Source of the DNA: Pseudomonadota bacterium | GTDB lineage: Bacteria; Pseudomonadota; Alphaproteobacteria; Sphingomonadales; Sphingomonadaceae | DNA length: 37,896 nucleotides | Direction: 5' to 3' | Assembly: GCA_018242165.1 (NCBI GenBank) | Contig: JAFECL010000070.1 | Location: forward strand, 3,794-41,689 | Part shown: positions 17,305 to 24,999 of the stretch, piece by piece | Layout of the letters: each line of letters opens with the position of its first letter | Numbering within the stretch: position 1 is the first letter of the stretch | Notes under the pieces: generated by a model | Databases searched by the model: none | What the model saw: only the letters and a program-made list of their open reading frames with translations | What the model was told of the DNA's origin: nothing | Translations under genes and position numbers: made by a program

Positions 17305-18057
17305 TCAAAGCTCCCATTCCAGATTGAGGCGGAACTGCCCCTTGGCGTGGTCACGCGCCTCGGCCAGCGGGAACAGCCAGCCGGTTTCAAGCTTCAGCGG
17401 GCTGCCGCGCCCGCCCGGGCGCCACTTGGCGACGGGGCCCAGATAGTGCTCGGTATAGGGAAACAGGCGCCGGTGGGTACCCAGTTCGCCGAACCCGGCG
17501 AGGCCCAGCCGCAGCCGCTCGCTCACCGCGCGATCGAGCGACACGGCATAGCCGAATTCCAGCGGCTCGCCCTGGCGCAGGGGCTGTTCGGCGATCAGGT
17601 TGACCCGCAGATCCCAGTCGCGCCCGCGGCGCTCGATCAGCAGCTTGGTCTCGATGGCGTCGGGGTTGCCGTTCAGCCCCTTTTCGACCTCACCATAGAC
17701 CGCCAGATCCCAGCCGCGATGGTGGGCAAGGTGATAGACCGCCTCGATCGCGGCGGCGGTGGCCCTGTGTGGCCCGCCGGGATCGCGTTCGAACTCGCCG
17801 ACCACCGCCAGCCGCAGGTTCCCGGTCAGGCCATAGCCGGCCTCCAGCCGCGCGTTCTCGGCACCGCCATCGGGCCCGCCGGCGAGGCGGCCAAAGCGGG
17901 CCTCGAGCTCCCATTCGCCGGGCTCGACCGTGGCGGCATAGATCTCGTCGCCGGCCCCGGGTGCGGCGAGGGCGGGGGCGGCGCAAAGCAGCATCCCGCC
18001 GGCAACGGCGAGGGCGAGGGTGCGGGCAGAGCTGGCGGCGAAAGGCGAATCGGACAT
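17305..18057 (-). CDS. Exported protein of unknown function, putative iron-regulated envelope protein
   Basis: 250-residue protein not recognised as a named family. A signal peptide is clear: residues about 11-32 are hydrophobic and end in PALAAPG. The mature part has alternating amphipathic stretches such as WELEARFGRL, LEAGYGLTGNLRLAVVGEF and LKLETGWLFPL, which suggest a small beta-barrel or beta-rich outer-membrane protein. The start ATG 18057 is set by AGGAGGT at 18061-18067 and the signal peptide, although the frame stays open upstream. A Fur-box-like dyad lies 26 bases upstream. It is the first gene of a likely three-gene unit with the alpha/beta hydrolase and FAH genes, and is divergent from trxB. 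Confidence 0.75.
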   Translation of the reverse strand: MSDSPFAASSARTLALAVAGGMLLCAAPALAAPGAGDEIYAATVEPGEWELEARFGRLAGGPDGGAENARLEAGYGLTGNLRLAVVGEFERDPGGPHRATAAAIEAVYHLAHHRGWDLAVYGEVEKGLNGNPDAIETKLLIERRGRDWDLRVNLIAEQPLRQGEPLEFGYAVSLDRAVSERLRLGLAGFGELGTHRRLFPYTEHYLGPVAKWRPGGRGSPLKLETGWLFPLAEARDHAKGQFRLNLEWEL

Positions 18058-18082
18058 GGAACCTCCTGTTGAGCACTCGCTA

Positions 18083-18099
18083 TTGCAAATCATTCGCAA
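18083..18099. promoter_or_regulatory. Fur-box-like dyad upstream of the exported protein gene
   Basis: TTGCAAATCATTCGCAA is symmetrical about its central C with 7 of 8 base pairs matched (TTGC.AAT / ATT.GCAA). AT-rich dyads of the type GC.AAT.ATT.GC are the usual form of iron-responsive Fur sites. It stands out in this GC-rich window and lies between the exported-protein gene (minus) and trxB (plus). Its distance makes control of the minus-strand gene more likely. Confidence 0.55.
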
Positions 18100-18274
18100 C
18101 AACAAGAGGTATCCGCACAGGCCGGCAAAAGCGGGTGCATGGAGCGCGCATGGCGGGCGCATGGCGCGGTGCGGGTCTGGCCGTAGCCGCCACGTTACGG
18201 CGGAAAAGCCGGCGGGGGGTGCTGGCCTTCGCCGGCGCGGCCACCTATCTCCGCGCCAAACGGAGACGAATCCC

Positions 18275-19231
18275 ATGGCCACCCATACCACCAGGATGCT
18301 GATCATCGGCTCGGGCCCTGCCGGCCTCACCGCTGCGATCTATGGCGCGCGCGCAGGCATGCAGCCGATCGTGGTCCAGGGGCTGCAACCCGGCGGCCAG
18401 TTGACCATCACCACCGATGTCGAGAACTATCCTGGCTTTCGCGAGGTTATCCAGGGGCCCTGGCTAGTGCAGGAAATGCAAGCCCAGGCCGAACATGTCG
18501 GCACCCGGATGATGTGGGACACGATCACTTCGGTCGATCTTTCAGGCCCGCCGTTCCGTGCCGTGGGTGACAGCGGCGATGTCTATGAAGGCGATACGCT
18601 GGTGATCTGCACCGGGGCGCAGGCCAAATGGCTGGGCGTGCCGGGCGAGCAGGAACTCTCGGCCAAGGGTGTTTCGGCCTGCGCCACCTGCGATGGCTTC
18701 TTCTATCGCGGCAAGAAGGTGGTGGTGATCGGCGGGGGCAACACGGCCGTTGAAGAGGCTCTGTATCTCACCAACCATTCGCAGGACGTAACCCTGATCC
18801 ACCGCCGCGATTCGGTGCGGGCGGAAAAGATCCTGCAGGATCGGCTGTTCGCGCACCCCAACATCAAGGTGCTGTGGAACAAGCGGGTCGAACGCTTCAT
18901 CGGCGAGGGGGCCGGGGGGGCGCTGTCGGGCGTCGCGCTGGTCGATACCCTGACCGGGGAAAGCATGGTCGAGCCGACCGACGGGGCCTTCGTCGCGATC
19001 GGCCATGCCCCCGCCACGGAACTGTTCAAGGGCAAGCTCGAGCTGGATGCCGGCGGCTACATCGTGGTCGAGCCCGGCACGCCGCGCACGGCGATCCCCG
19101 GGGTTTTCGCCGCCGGCGATGTCATGGACCACACCTATCGCCAGGCGGTTACTGCAGCCGGCACTGGCTGCATGGCTGCGCTGGATGCCGAACGCTTCGT
19201 TGCCGCGCGGGAGTTTGCCGCCAAGCGCTGA
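18275..19231 (+). CDS. trxB: Thioredoxin-disulfide reductase
   Basis: 318-residue flavoprotein that reduces thioredoxin with NADPH. The FAD motif is GSGPAGLTAAIY (residues 12-23), the redox-active pair is CATC (C136, C139) in SACATCDGFFY, and the NADPH domain has GGGNTAVEEALYL (about 153-165) and HRRDSVRA. The C-terminal GVFAAGDVMDHTYRQAVTAAGTGCMAA is the conserved FAD-binding end. The start at 18275 is preceded by GGAGAC at 18262-18267; the frame upstream is open but has no matching sequence. It is a housekeeping gene at the border between the metabolic regions and the exosortase locus. Its stop abuts the stop of hydrolase 1 on the other strand with no bases between, and no terminator is visible. 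Confidence 0.97.
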   Translation: MATHTTRMLIIGSGPAGLTAAIYGARAGMQPIVVQGLQPGGQLTITTDVENYPGFREVIQGPWLVQEMQAQAEHVGTRMMWDTITSVDLSGPPFRAVGDSGDVYEGDTLVICTGAQAKWLGVPGEQELSAKGVSACATCDGFFYRGKKVVVIGGGNTAVEEALYLTNHSQDVTLIHRRDSVRAEKILQDRLFAHPNIKVLWNKRVERFIGEGAGGALSGVALVDTLTGESMVEPTDGAFVAIGHAPATELFKGKLELDAGGYIVVEPGTPRTAIPGVFAAGDVMDHTYRQAVTAAGTGCMAALDAERFVAAREFAAKR

Positions 19232-20014
19232 TCAGGCGCCCAGCGCGCCGGTCAGTTGCTCGAACAGCCAGTCGCGGGCGTGCGCCTCGACGAAGGAGTG
19301 GCTGGCGCCGGGGCAGTGCGCCAGGCGCGGATCGGTCTTGTCCCAGCCGGCCAGGAAAGCCTGGGCGGTGCGATCGTTCGCGGCGAGCAGGATGCGGACC
19401 GGACCGGGAAAGGCGGCGATCCCTGTCGCCAGCTCTGCCGCCAGCCCGACCGGGGCGGGCGCCGGCGCTGCGGCGGCGCGCAGCCCCTTGAGCAGCTTGC
19501 CCAGGTTCACCCCGCCCGACAGCAGGCGCCACACCTCGCGCGGGTTCTTCAGCTTGGCGAGATAGCGGCTGCGCACGGCGGCGGCGGGCATGACATCGGC
19601 GGGGGCTTCCTCGCCATCGAAGGTCCACGGGTTCGACAGCACCAGCGCATCGGCACCGCCGCCACCCGCCAGCACCAGCGCGCTGGCACCATCGCAATTG
19701 CCATGCGCGACGATCCGGGTCAGCGCCGGGCAGGCCGCCCGGAAGGCGGCCATGGCAGCAGCAATATCGGGGCCGCTCGAGCGGAAGGCGCCGTTCGGCC
19801 CGTCGCTGTCCCCCACGCCGCGCCGGTCAAAGCGCAGCACCGGAAAGCCGGCCTGGGCGATCCGCGCGGCCATCTGGGCCTGCCCGTTCCACGCCCCGGC
19901 GCGCAGTTCGTTGCCGCCGGTCACAATCAGCAGCCCGGTACTGCCCAGGGCCTCGTCCAGCGTGGCGTGGAGCGTCGCACCCTCGCAGGGGATGGTGAGA
20001 AAGCGCCGGGTCAT
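19232..20014 (-). CDS. Exosortase A system-associated hydrolase 1
   Basis: 260-residue alpha/beta hydrolase of the type found beside xrtA (TIGR03100-like). LLIVTGGNELRAGAW gives the oxyanion strand, VLRFDRRGVGDSDG the strand-4 loop, and HGNCDGASALVLAGG the nucleophile elbow, where Cys takes the place of the usual Ser. GASHSFVEAHARDWL holds the catalytic His. The start ATG overlaps the hydrolase 2 stop as ATGA (20011-20014). It is the last gene of the minus-strand arm of the XrtA locus. Its exact reaction is unknown; the neighbouring acyl carrier protein and ligase suggest acyl-group handling in polymer or anchor assembly. Confidence 0.85.
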   Translation of the reverse strand: MTRRFLTIPCEGATLHATLDEALGSTGLLIVTGGNELRAGAWNGQAQMAARIAQAGFPVLRFDRRGVGDSDGPNGAFRSSGPDIAAAMAAFRAACPALTRIVAHGNCDGASALVLAGGGGADALVLSNPWTFDGEEAPADVMPAAAVRSRYLAKLKNPREVWRLLSGGVNLGKLLKGLRAAAAPAPAPVGLAAELATGIAAFPGPVRILLAANDRTAQAFLAGWDKTDPRLAHCPGASHSFVEAHARDWLFEQLTGALGA

Positions 20015-20673
20015 GCCGCCAGCCCCACGGCCACCGCAGCGGCCAGCGCATCGGCCTGCGCGGCATCCTCGCCCGGTTCGGCGCGCAACCACAGCCCGGG
20101 CCCGCCGATCATGGCCTGGTCAATTGTTGAAATCATTTCCGATGAATGCAATTCAAGATTATGAAATTGCGCTATAAAATCGGATGAAAGCCGATAGCCG
20201 GCCAACTCGATCCCGCCGGTCAGGCCAAGCTGCAGCAGGCCTTCGGTGCTTTCCTCGCGACCAGCTTCCTTCGCCGCCACCACCCGGCCGCGCAGCATCT
20301 GGCGCAGCAAGCCCGCACCCTTGGCCGGAGCATAGGCCCAGCCCGGCAGCTCGGGCATGACCAGCGCGCCACCGCGGATCGCCAGCACATGGCTGGCGGC
20401 AAAATGGCGCGCGGCGGCTGTCATGGCCATGCGCCAGCCCGCCGGCGTCTGCGCCTCGATCGGCGCGACACTTTCGCCGCAGCCGGGCAGGTCGGGCAGG
20501 AAACAATCGATCCCCGCGACATCGAGCCGCCGCATTACCTCGACGGTGAAGCGCCGCATCCGGTTGGCCTCGTCGAACAGGGCCGGGACCAGCAGCAGGC
20601 GGCGGGTACGGCCCTGGTCGGCGCACACCGCCGGCTCACTGCCATTTCCGCAGGGGTATAGCCTGTATTCCAA
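20011..20673 (-). CDS. Exosortase A system-associated hydrolase 2
   Basis: About 220 residues, related to the second alpha/beta hydrolase of XrtA loci (TIGR03101-like). The opening YRLYPCG, RRLLLVPALFDEANRMRRF and CFLPDLPGCGES are typical, and VLAIRGGALVMPELPGW sits where a nucleophile elbow would be but shows R-G-G instead of a Ser or Cys, so it may not be a classical hydrolase. The best start is TTG 20673, four bases after the acyl carrier protein stop; upstream in-frame ATGs would overlap that gene. An AT-rich patch (20121-20190, 22 G+C of 70) lies inside the C-terminal half and encodes FIAQFHNLELHSSEMISTID. Downstream it overlaps hydrolase 1 by 4 bases. Confidence 0.75.
   Translation of the reverse strand: MEYRLYPCGNGSEPAVCADQGRTRRLLLVPALFDEANRMRRFTVEVMRRLDVAGIDCFLPDLPGCGESVAPIEAQTPAGWRMAMTAAARHFAASHVLAIRGGALVMPELPGWAYAPAKGAGLLRQMLRGRVVAAKEAGREESTEGLLQLGLTGGIELAGYRLSSDFIAQFHNLELHSSEMISTIDQAMIGGPGLWLRAEPGEDAAQADALAAAVAVGLAA
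20121..20190. other. AT-rich island inside the hydrolase 2 gene
   Basis: Counted directly: 22 G+C in 70 bases (31%), in a window that is otherwise strongly GC-rich. It stays in frame in the minus-strand hydrolase 2 gene and encodes an ordinary amphipathic segment, but with codons (AAT, ATT, TTT, TTA-like) that are rare nearby. It could be an internal promoter for hydrolase 1, a protein-binding site, or a recombined patch. Confidence 0.6.
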
Positions 20674-20677
20674 AAGG

Positions 20678-20935
20678 TTATCCAAGCTTCTTCTGGCAGA
20701 AGCTAAGCAGGCCGCCATAGGTCTCGAGCAGTTCGCCATCGACCTCGTCATCCTCGATAACGATCCCCAGCCGGTCCTCGATCTCGGTCAGCAGGCCGGC
20801 AACCGCCATCGAATCCAGCTCGGGCAGATGGCCGAACAGCCCGGTATCGGCGGTGAAGCCGGCGGCCTGGCCGGGCTTCAGCCCCAGCACGTCGCTCAGG
20901 ATCGCGCGCAAGGTCTGGTCAATGGTGTCGCTCAT
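20678..20935 (-). CDS. Acyl carrier protein of the exosortase A locus
   Basis: 85-residue acyl carrier protein. The phosphopantetheine attachment site is S42 in the motif ELDSMAVAGLL, and the acidic helices DTIDQTLRAILSDVLGL and TEIEDRLGIVIEDDEVD are as expected. It would carry an acyl or aminoacyl group as a thioester, most likely loaded by the AMP-dependent ligase encoded divergently at 22079. It is cotranscribed with hydrolases 1 and 2 downstream and follows the GNAT/FemAB-like gene by 39 bases. It is too small and too divergent in context to be the housekeeping fatty-acid AcpP. Confidence 0.92.
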   Translation of the reverse strand: MSDTIDQTLRAILSDVLGLKPGQAAGFTADTGLFGHLPELDSMAVAGLLTEIEDRLGIVIEDDEVDGELLETYGGLLSFCQKKLG

Positions 20936-20974
20936 GGTCCCCGGTTTCCTTGAAATTGCTGGTTGATTTGCGGC

Positions 20975-22018
20975 TTAGCCACGCCGAATCCTGGCGGCAA
21001 GGCGCTTGATCAGGCTCTTGGCGATGGCCGTCCACTGCGCCGGATCGCCCGGTCGCCAGGCGGTCAGGCGATAGCGCGGCCGGGCCAGCTCCATCCAGTC
21101 GCGCTTGTAGGGATCGTCGCCGGTGCCGAAGTCGACCCAGGCCACCCGGTCGTGGTCGATCACCTGTTCCATCAGCGCGGCGGTAAGGGTGGTGCCGGGC
21201 GACAGCGGCTTGGCGGCCTCGACATAGGCCAGCTTGTGGATGAAGGCGGTGCCACCCTCCAAGGTCCAGAACTGCGCTGCCACCGGCTGGCGCGGGCCAT
21301 CGTCGAGCGCGGCATAGGCGAGGGCAAGGCGCAGCCGGCCGGCCTGGCCATCTTCTTCGGCCCAGCGGCGCAGGAACTGCGGCGAGCCTTCCTCGCCCTT
21401 CCAGCTTTGCCCGTAGATCGCCTCGTAATCGTCCCAGGCGGCGGCATCGAAGGCGTGGTGCATCACCACCTCGACCTTTTTCGCCTTGCGTTTTAGCGTG
21501 GTGCGCAGCTGGCCTGGGCGGCTGGCGAGATAGTCGGCAAAGCTGCGGTTACCCACCTCCAGCACGTGGTTGGTGTCGCAGGCGGCCAGTTCGGTCATCC
21601 AGCCGGCCTGGCGCAGCGCCGCTGCCAGCTGGCTGGCCTCGCCCTGTTCGTCGGGCAGGGGGGCAAGGGTGATCCGCCCGGCGCGCCCGGCGGCGGCGCG
21701 GGCGATCGCTGCCAGCAGGGCCGGGCCATCGGCCCCGGGGCTCAGCAGCGGCTTCACCCGGAAGGAATACCAGTTGGCGAGCGGGCCAAGCCCGTCCGGC
21801 GCTTCGGCCAGCGGCAGCACGGCGGCGGCTTTACCATCGCGGGCAACCATGATCGCCGGCTTCAGGCCGCACTCTTCCTCGAGGCCGGCCCAATAGTCTG
21901 CCCGGTCGAACGGGGCGGCGGTATGCGGTGCGGCCAGCAGCCCGGCCAGCGCCGGATCGCGCTGCACTTCCTTAACCGAGCCGTGGTAGGTCACCGCAAT
22001 CACGTGATAGTTTCCCAT
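20975..22018 (-). CDS. GNAT/FemAB-like acyltransferase of the exosortase A locus
   Basis: 347-residue protein of the FemAB/BioF2-like acetyltransferase group. The C-terminal half has the core GNAT-like region: LRTTLKRKAKKVEV, WKGEEGSPQFLRRWAEE, PVAAQFWTLEGGTAFIHKLAY, SPGTTLTAALMEQVI and WVDFGTGDDPYKRDWM, the last being a signature of this family. Such proteins transfer an acyl or aminoacyl group to a sugar or peptide amine. It starts the minus-strand arm, with ATG 22018 the best start because upstream extensions enter the divergent ligase gene. An XrtA-locus role in modifying the polymer is likely but unproven. Confidence 0.8.
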   Translation of the reverse strand: MGNYHVIAVTYHGSVKEVQRDPALAGLLAAPHTAAPFDRADYWAGLEEECGLKPAIMVARDGKAAAVLPLAEAPDGLGPLANWYSFRVKPLLSPGADGPALLAAIARAAAGRAGRITLAPLPDEQGEASQLAAALRQAGWMTELAACDTNHVLEVGNRSFADYLASRPGQLRTTLKRKAKKVEVVMHHAFDAAAWDDYEAIYGQSWKGEEGSPQFLRRWAEEDGQAGRLRLALAYAALDDGPRQPVAAQFWTLEGGTAFIHKLAYVEAAKPLSPGTTLTAALMEQVIDHDRVAWVDFGTGDDPYKRDWMELARPRYRLTAWRPGDPAQWTAIAKSLIKRLAARIRRG

Positions 22019-22078
22019 CGAAAGGCCCAGGCCATTATCCGCTTCGATCCCCATCCCGCCGCCCGGCCGCTGGACCAT

Positions 22079-23596
22079 ATGGCCCTGCAGGGCGCCCCGG
22101 AATCGCCGGCACTGGTGCTGCGCGAGGGACTGCTTAGCTATCAGGAATTAAATTGCCGTATCGCCCGGCTTAGCGGGTGGTTAAGGCAATTGGTCAACCA
22201 GCCGGGCGCCCGGGTGGCGAGCTGGGCGGCCAAGGGCGAGCTGACTTGCCTCATGCCGCTGGCGGCGGCGCGGGCCGGGCTGGTCCACGTGCCGATCAAC
22301 CCCCTGCTGAAGCGCGCGCAGGTTGCGCACATCCTGGCCGACAGCGGGGCGCGGGCGATCATCGGCACCCCGGCGCGGCTGACCACGCTGGAGGCCGGCG
22401 ACGTGCCTGCCGATTGCCTTGCCCTGTCCGAGGCGACCGCGCTGGCCGAGGCGCTGGCGCTGGACGCCCAGCTGCCGCCGAGCGAAGCAGACCCCAACGA
22501 GCTGGCCGCGATCCTTTACACCTCGGGCTCCACCGGGCGCCCCAAGGGGGTGATGCTCAGCCACGCCAACATGTGGCTGGGCGCTGAAAGCGTGGCCACC
22601 TACCTTGGCCTGCAGCCTGACGATCGCGCGCTGGCGGTGCTGCCGCTGTCGTTCGATTATGGCCAGAACCAGCTGCTGTCGCACTGGTACGCCGGGGCCA
22701 GCGCCGTGCCGCTGGACTATCTGACCCCGCGCGACGTCGTGAAGGCGATCGAACGCCACGGCGTCACCACGCTGGCGGCCGTGCCGCCGCTGTGGGTGCA
22801 GCTGGGCGAGCTGGATTGGCCGGCGGAAACCGCCGCGAAACTGCGCCGGCTGACCAACAGCGGAGGGGCGCTGACCGTGGAGCTGGTGCGCCGCCTGCGC
22901 GGTCTGTTCCCTGCGGCGCGCCTGTTCGCAATGTATGGCCTGACCGAGGCGTTCCGCAGCACTTTCCTCGATCCCGCGTTGATCGACAGCCATCCGACCA
23001 GCATGGGCATGGCCATCCCCCACGCCGAGATCCTGGTGATCAACGACGCCGGCGAGGTCGCGGCGGACGACGAGGAAGGCGAACTGGTCCATTGCGGCCC
23101 GTTGGTCGCCCAGGGCTATTGGCAGGATGCGGAACGCACCGCCGAACGCTATCAGCCCGCCCCGGCGGCATCGCTTTATGGCGGCATGGCGGTGTGGTCG
23201 GGCGACCGGGTGCGCCGGGCGGCCGACGGGCTGCTCTATTTCGTCGGGCGGCGCGACGCCATGATCAAGTGTGCCGGCAACCGGATCAGCCCGCAGGAGG
23301 TGGAAGATGCCGCCGTGAGCACCGGGCTGGTGGCCGAAGCGGTGGCGCTGGGCATCCCCGATCCACGGCTGGGCCAGGCGGTGCATCTGGTGGTCCGCGC
23401 TGCGCCCGGAACCTCAGGTGCGGAGGAAGCATTGCCGGCAATGCTGCTGAAGGAATTGCCGAACTTCATGCAGCCGCAGCATATCCACTGGCGCGCCGAA
23501 ATGCCGATCAGCCCCAATGGCAAGCTGGACCGCACCGGGCTCTATCAGGAGCTGTGCGCGGCAGCCGAAGCCGTGCGGGCAGGGCGGGCGGCATGA
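22079..23596 (+). CDS. AMP-dependent acyl-CoA/ACP ligase, exosortase A system-associated
   Basis: About 505-residue member of the ANL adenylating superfamily. The P-loop is ILYTSGSTGRPKGVMLSH, the A5 motif is MYGLTEAFRSTF, the hinge region is SGDRVRRAADGLLYFVGR, and the A10 catalytic Lys is in SPNGKLDRTGL. It would activate a carboxylic acid as an adenylate and load it on the ACP encoded across the divergent promoter. The start is uncertain: ATG 22079 lacks a strong ribosome site and leaves the N-terminus short. Family-like residues (FDPHPAARPLDHM) continue upstream to a GTG at 22004, which would overlap the divergent GNAT gene by 15 bases. The stop overlaps the decarboxylase start as ATGA. 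Confidence 0.9.
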   Translation: MALQGAPESPALVLREGLLSYQELNCRIARLSGWLRQLVNQPGARVASWAAKGELTCLMPLAAARAGLVHVPINPLLKRAQVAHILADSGARAIIGTPARLTTLEAGDVPADCLALSEATALAEALALDAQLPPSEADPNELAAILYTSGSTGRPKGVMLSHANMWLGAESVATYLGLQPDDRALAVLPLSFDYGQNQLLSHWYAGASAVPLDYLTPRDVVKAIERHGVTTLAAVPPLWVQLGELDWPAETAAKLRRLTNSGGALTVELVRRLRGLFPAARLFAMYGLTEAFRSTFLDPALIDSHPTSMGMAIPHAEILVINDAGEVAADDEEGELVHCGPLVAQGYWQDAERTAERYQPAPAASLYGGMAVWSGDRVRRAADGLLYFVGRRDAMIKCAGNRISPQEVEDAAVSTGLVAEAVALGIPDPRLGQAVHLVVRAAPGTSGAEEALPAMLLKELPNFMQPQHIHWRAEMPISPNGKLDRTGLYQELCAAAEAVRAGRAA

Positions 23597-24819
23597 AGCC
23601 GCTGGGGCCCATTCCGGCGGGTTATGACGCCATTGACGGCCAGCTGGCGATCGCCGGCGTCACGGCTGAAGAGCTGGTGGCGCGCGCCGGCGGTACCCCG
23701 TTGTTCGTCTATTCCGCGGATCTGATCCGCGCCCGCGTCACTGCCTTGCGTGCCGCGCTGCCGGCGCGCGTGGGGCTGCATTTTGCGGTGAAGGCCAATC
23801 CGTTCGAGCCGGTGCTGCGGCTGATGGACGGCCTGGTCGATGGGTTCGACATTGCCTCGGGCGGCGAACTGGCGATGGTCCAGGCTGCCGGGATCGATCC
23901 GGCGCAGGTCTCCTTCGCCGGCCCGGGCAAGCGCGATGCCGAGCTTGAGGCTGCCATCACCGCCGGCGCCACGCTCCATCTCGAGAGCGAGGGCGAGGCC
24001 GACCGGGCGCTGGCGATCGGCGCGCGGCTGGGCATCGCGCCGCAGCTGGCGATCCGGGTCAACCCCGATTTCGACCTCAAGGGGTCGGGCATGAAGATGG
24101 GTGGCGGCGCCAAGCCGTTTGGCATCGATGCCGAGCGGGTGCCGGCGCTGGCACGCCGGCTGGTTGGCGCCGGCGTCGCATGGCGCGGTTTTCACATCTT
24201 TGCCGGCAGTCAGGCGCTGGATGCCGCGGCGATTGCCGAAACCCAGGCCAACACCGTCGCGCTGGCCGTGCGGCTGGCCGGCGAGGCCGGGGTGGCGCTG
24301 CCCAAGTGCAACCTTGGCGGCGGTTTTGGCATCCCCTATTTCCCGGGCGACAAACCGCTCGATCTTGCCGCTGTTGGCGCCGCGCTGGGCGAGGTGCTGG
24401 CCGCGCTGCCGGGTGAATTCGCCGCTACGCGCTTCTGCGTGGAGCTGGGGCGCTATCTGGTCGGCGAGGCCGGGGTCTATCTGACCAGGATCGTCGATCG
24501 CAAGCTCAGCCACGGCGAGGTCTTCCTGGTGGTCGACGGCGGGTTGCATCACCAGCTGGCCGCCTCGGGCAACTTCGGCACGGTGGTGCGGCGCAACTAT
24601 CCGGTGGCGATCGCCAGCCGGTTCGGCGCCGAGGTGGAAGAGGAAGCCAGCGTGGTCGGCTGCCTGTGCACCCCGCTGGATCGACTGGCCGAAAAGGGCG
24701 GATTTCCGCGCGGCGAGGTGGGCGATCTGGTCGCGGTGTTCTGCGCGGGTGCCTATGGTGCCAGCGCCAGCCCGGCCATGTTCCTGGGCCAGGGCCCGGC
24801 GCGCGAGATGCTGGTTTAA
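23593..24819 (+). CDS. PLP-dependent decarboxylase, exosortase A system-associated
   Basis: 408-residue fold-III PLP enzyme related to diaminopimelate and ornithine decarboxylases. The PLP Lys is K67 in HFAVKANP. HIFAGSQ, CNLGGGFGIPYF and VELGRYLVGEAG are the conserved barrel motifs, and GCLCTPLDRLAE carries the C-terminal-domain Cys near the active site. It is the type always seen next to the exosortase AMP ligase (TIGR03099-like) and may decarboxylate an amino acid held by the ACP; the substrate is not known. Its start overlaps the ligase stop, so the two are coupled. After it come 180 bases with two dyads before the export genes. Confidence 0.93.
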   Translation: MKPLGPIPAGYDAIDGQLAIAGVTAEELVARAGGTPLFVYSADLIRARVTALRAALPARVGLHFAVKANPFEPVLRLMDGLVDGFDIASGGELAMVQAAGIDPAQVSFAGPGKRDAELEAAITAGATLHLESEGEADRALAIGARLGIAPQLAIRVNPDFDLKGSGMKMGGGAKPFGIDAERVPALARRLVGAGVAWRGFHIFAGSQALDAAAIAETQANTVALAVRLAGEAGVALPKCNLGGGFGIPYFPGDKPLDLAAVGAALGEVLAALPGEFAATRFCVELGRYLVGEAGVYLTRIVDRKLSHGEVFLVVDGGLHHQLAASGNFGTVVRRNYPVAIASRFGAEVEEEASVVGCLCTPLDRLAEKGGFPRGEVGDLVAVFCAGAYGASASPAMFLGQGPAREMLV

Positions 24820-24833
24820 CGATTGCGCCGGCA

Positions 24834-24854
24834 CCTGTCCCGAAACGGGATAGG
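24834..24854. promoter_or_regulatory. Hairpin or operator between the decarboxylase and export genes
   Basis: CCTGTCCCG pairs with CGGGATAGG (one G-T pair) around AAA, giving a 9-bp stem 14 bases after the decarboxylase stop. The core TCCCGAAACGGGA is a perfect DNA palindrome with a 3-base centre. No T run follows, so a protein-binding site is as likely as a weak terminator. Confidence 0.45.
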
Positions 24855-24866
24855 CCCCGATTTCCC

Positions 24867-24904
24867 TTGGGTTAGCCCCGCCCACCGGACCAGCCCTAAC
24901 GCAA
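24867..24904. promoter_or_regulatory. Spaced inverted repeat upstream of the polysaccharide export operon
   Basis: TTGGGTTAG (24867-24875) and CTAACGCAA (24896-24904) are reverse complements at 8 of 9 positions, separated by 20 bases. The element lies about 95 bases upstream of the export lipoprotein start, in the only long gap of the plus-strand arm, where the promoter must be. Candidate regulator site for exopolysaccharide expression. Confidence 0.4.
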
Positions 24905-24999
24905 TGTTTACCTTTTTCCCGGATAGCAGGCCGCAATAGCCGCAAATCCGTTCGGACCCCCCCGATCCGGCCAAGCGGTGTCGTCGAGGGAAAGCCTAT

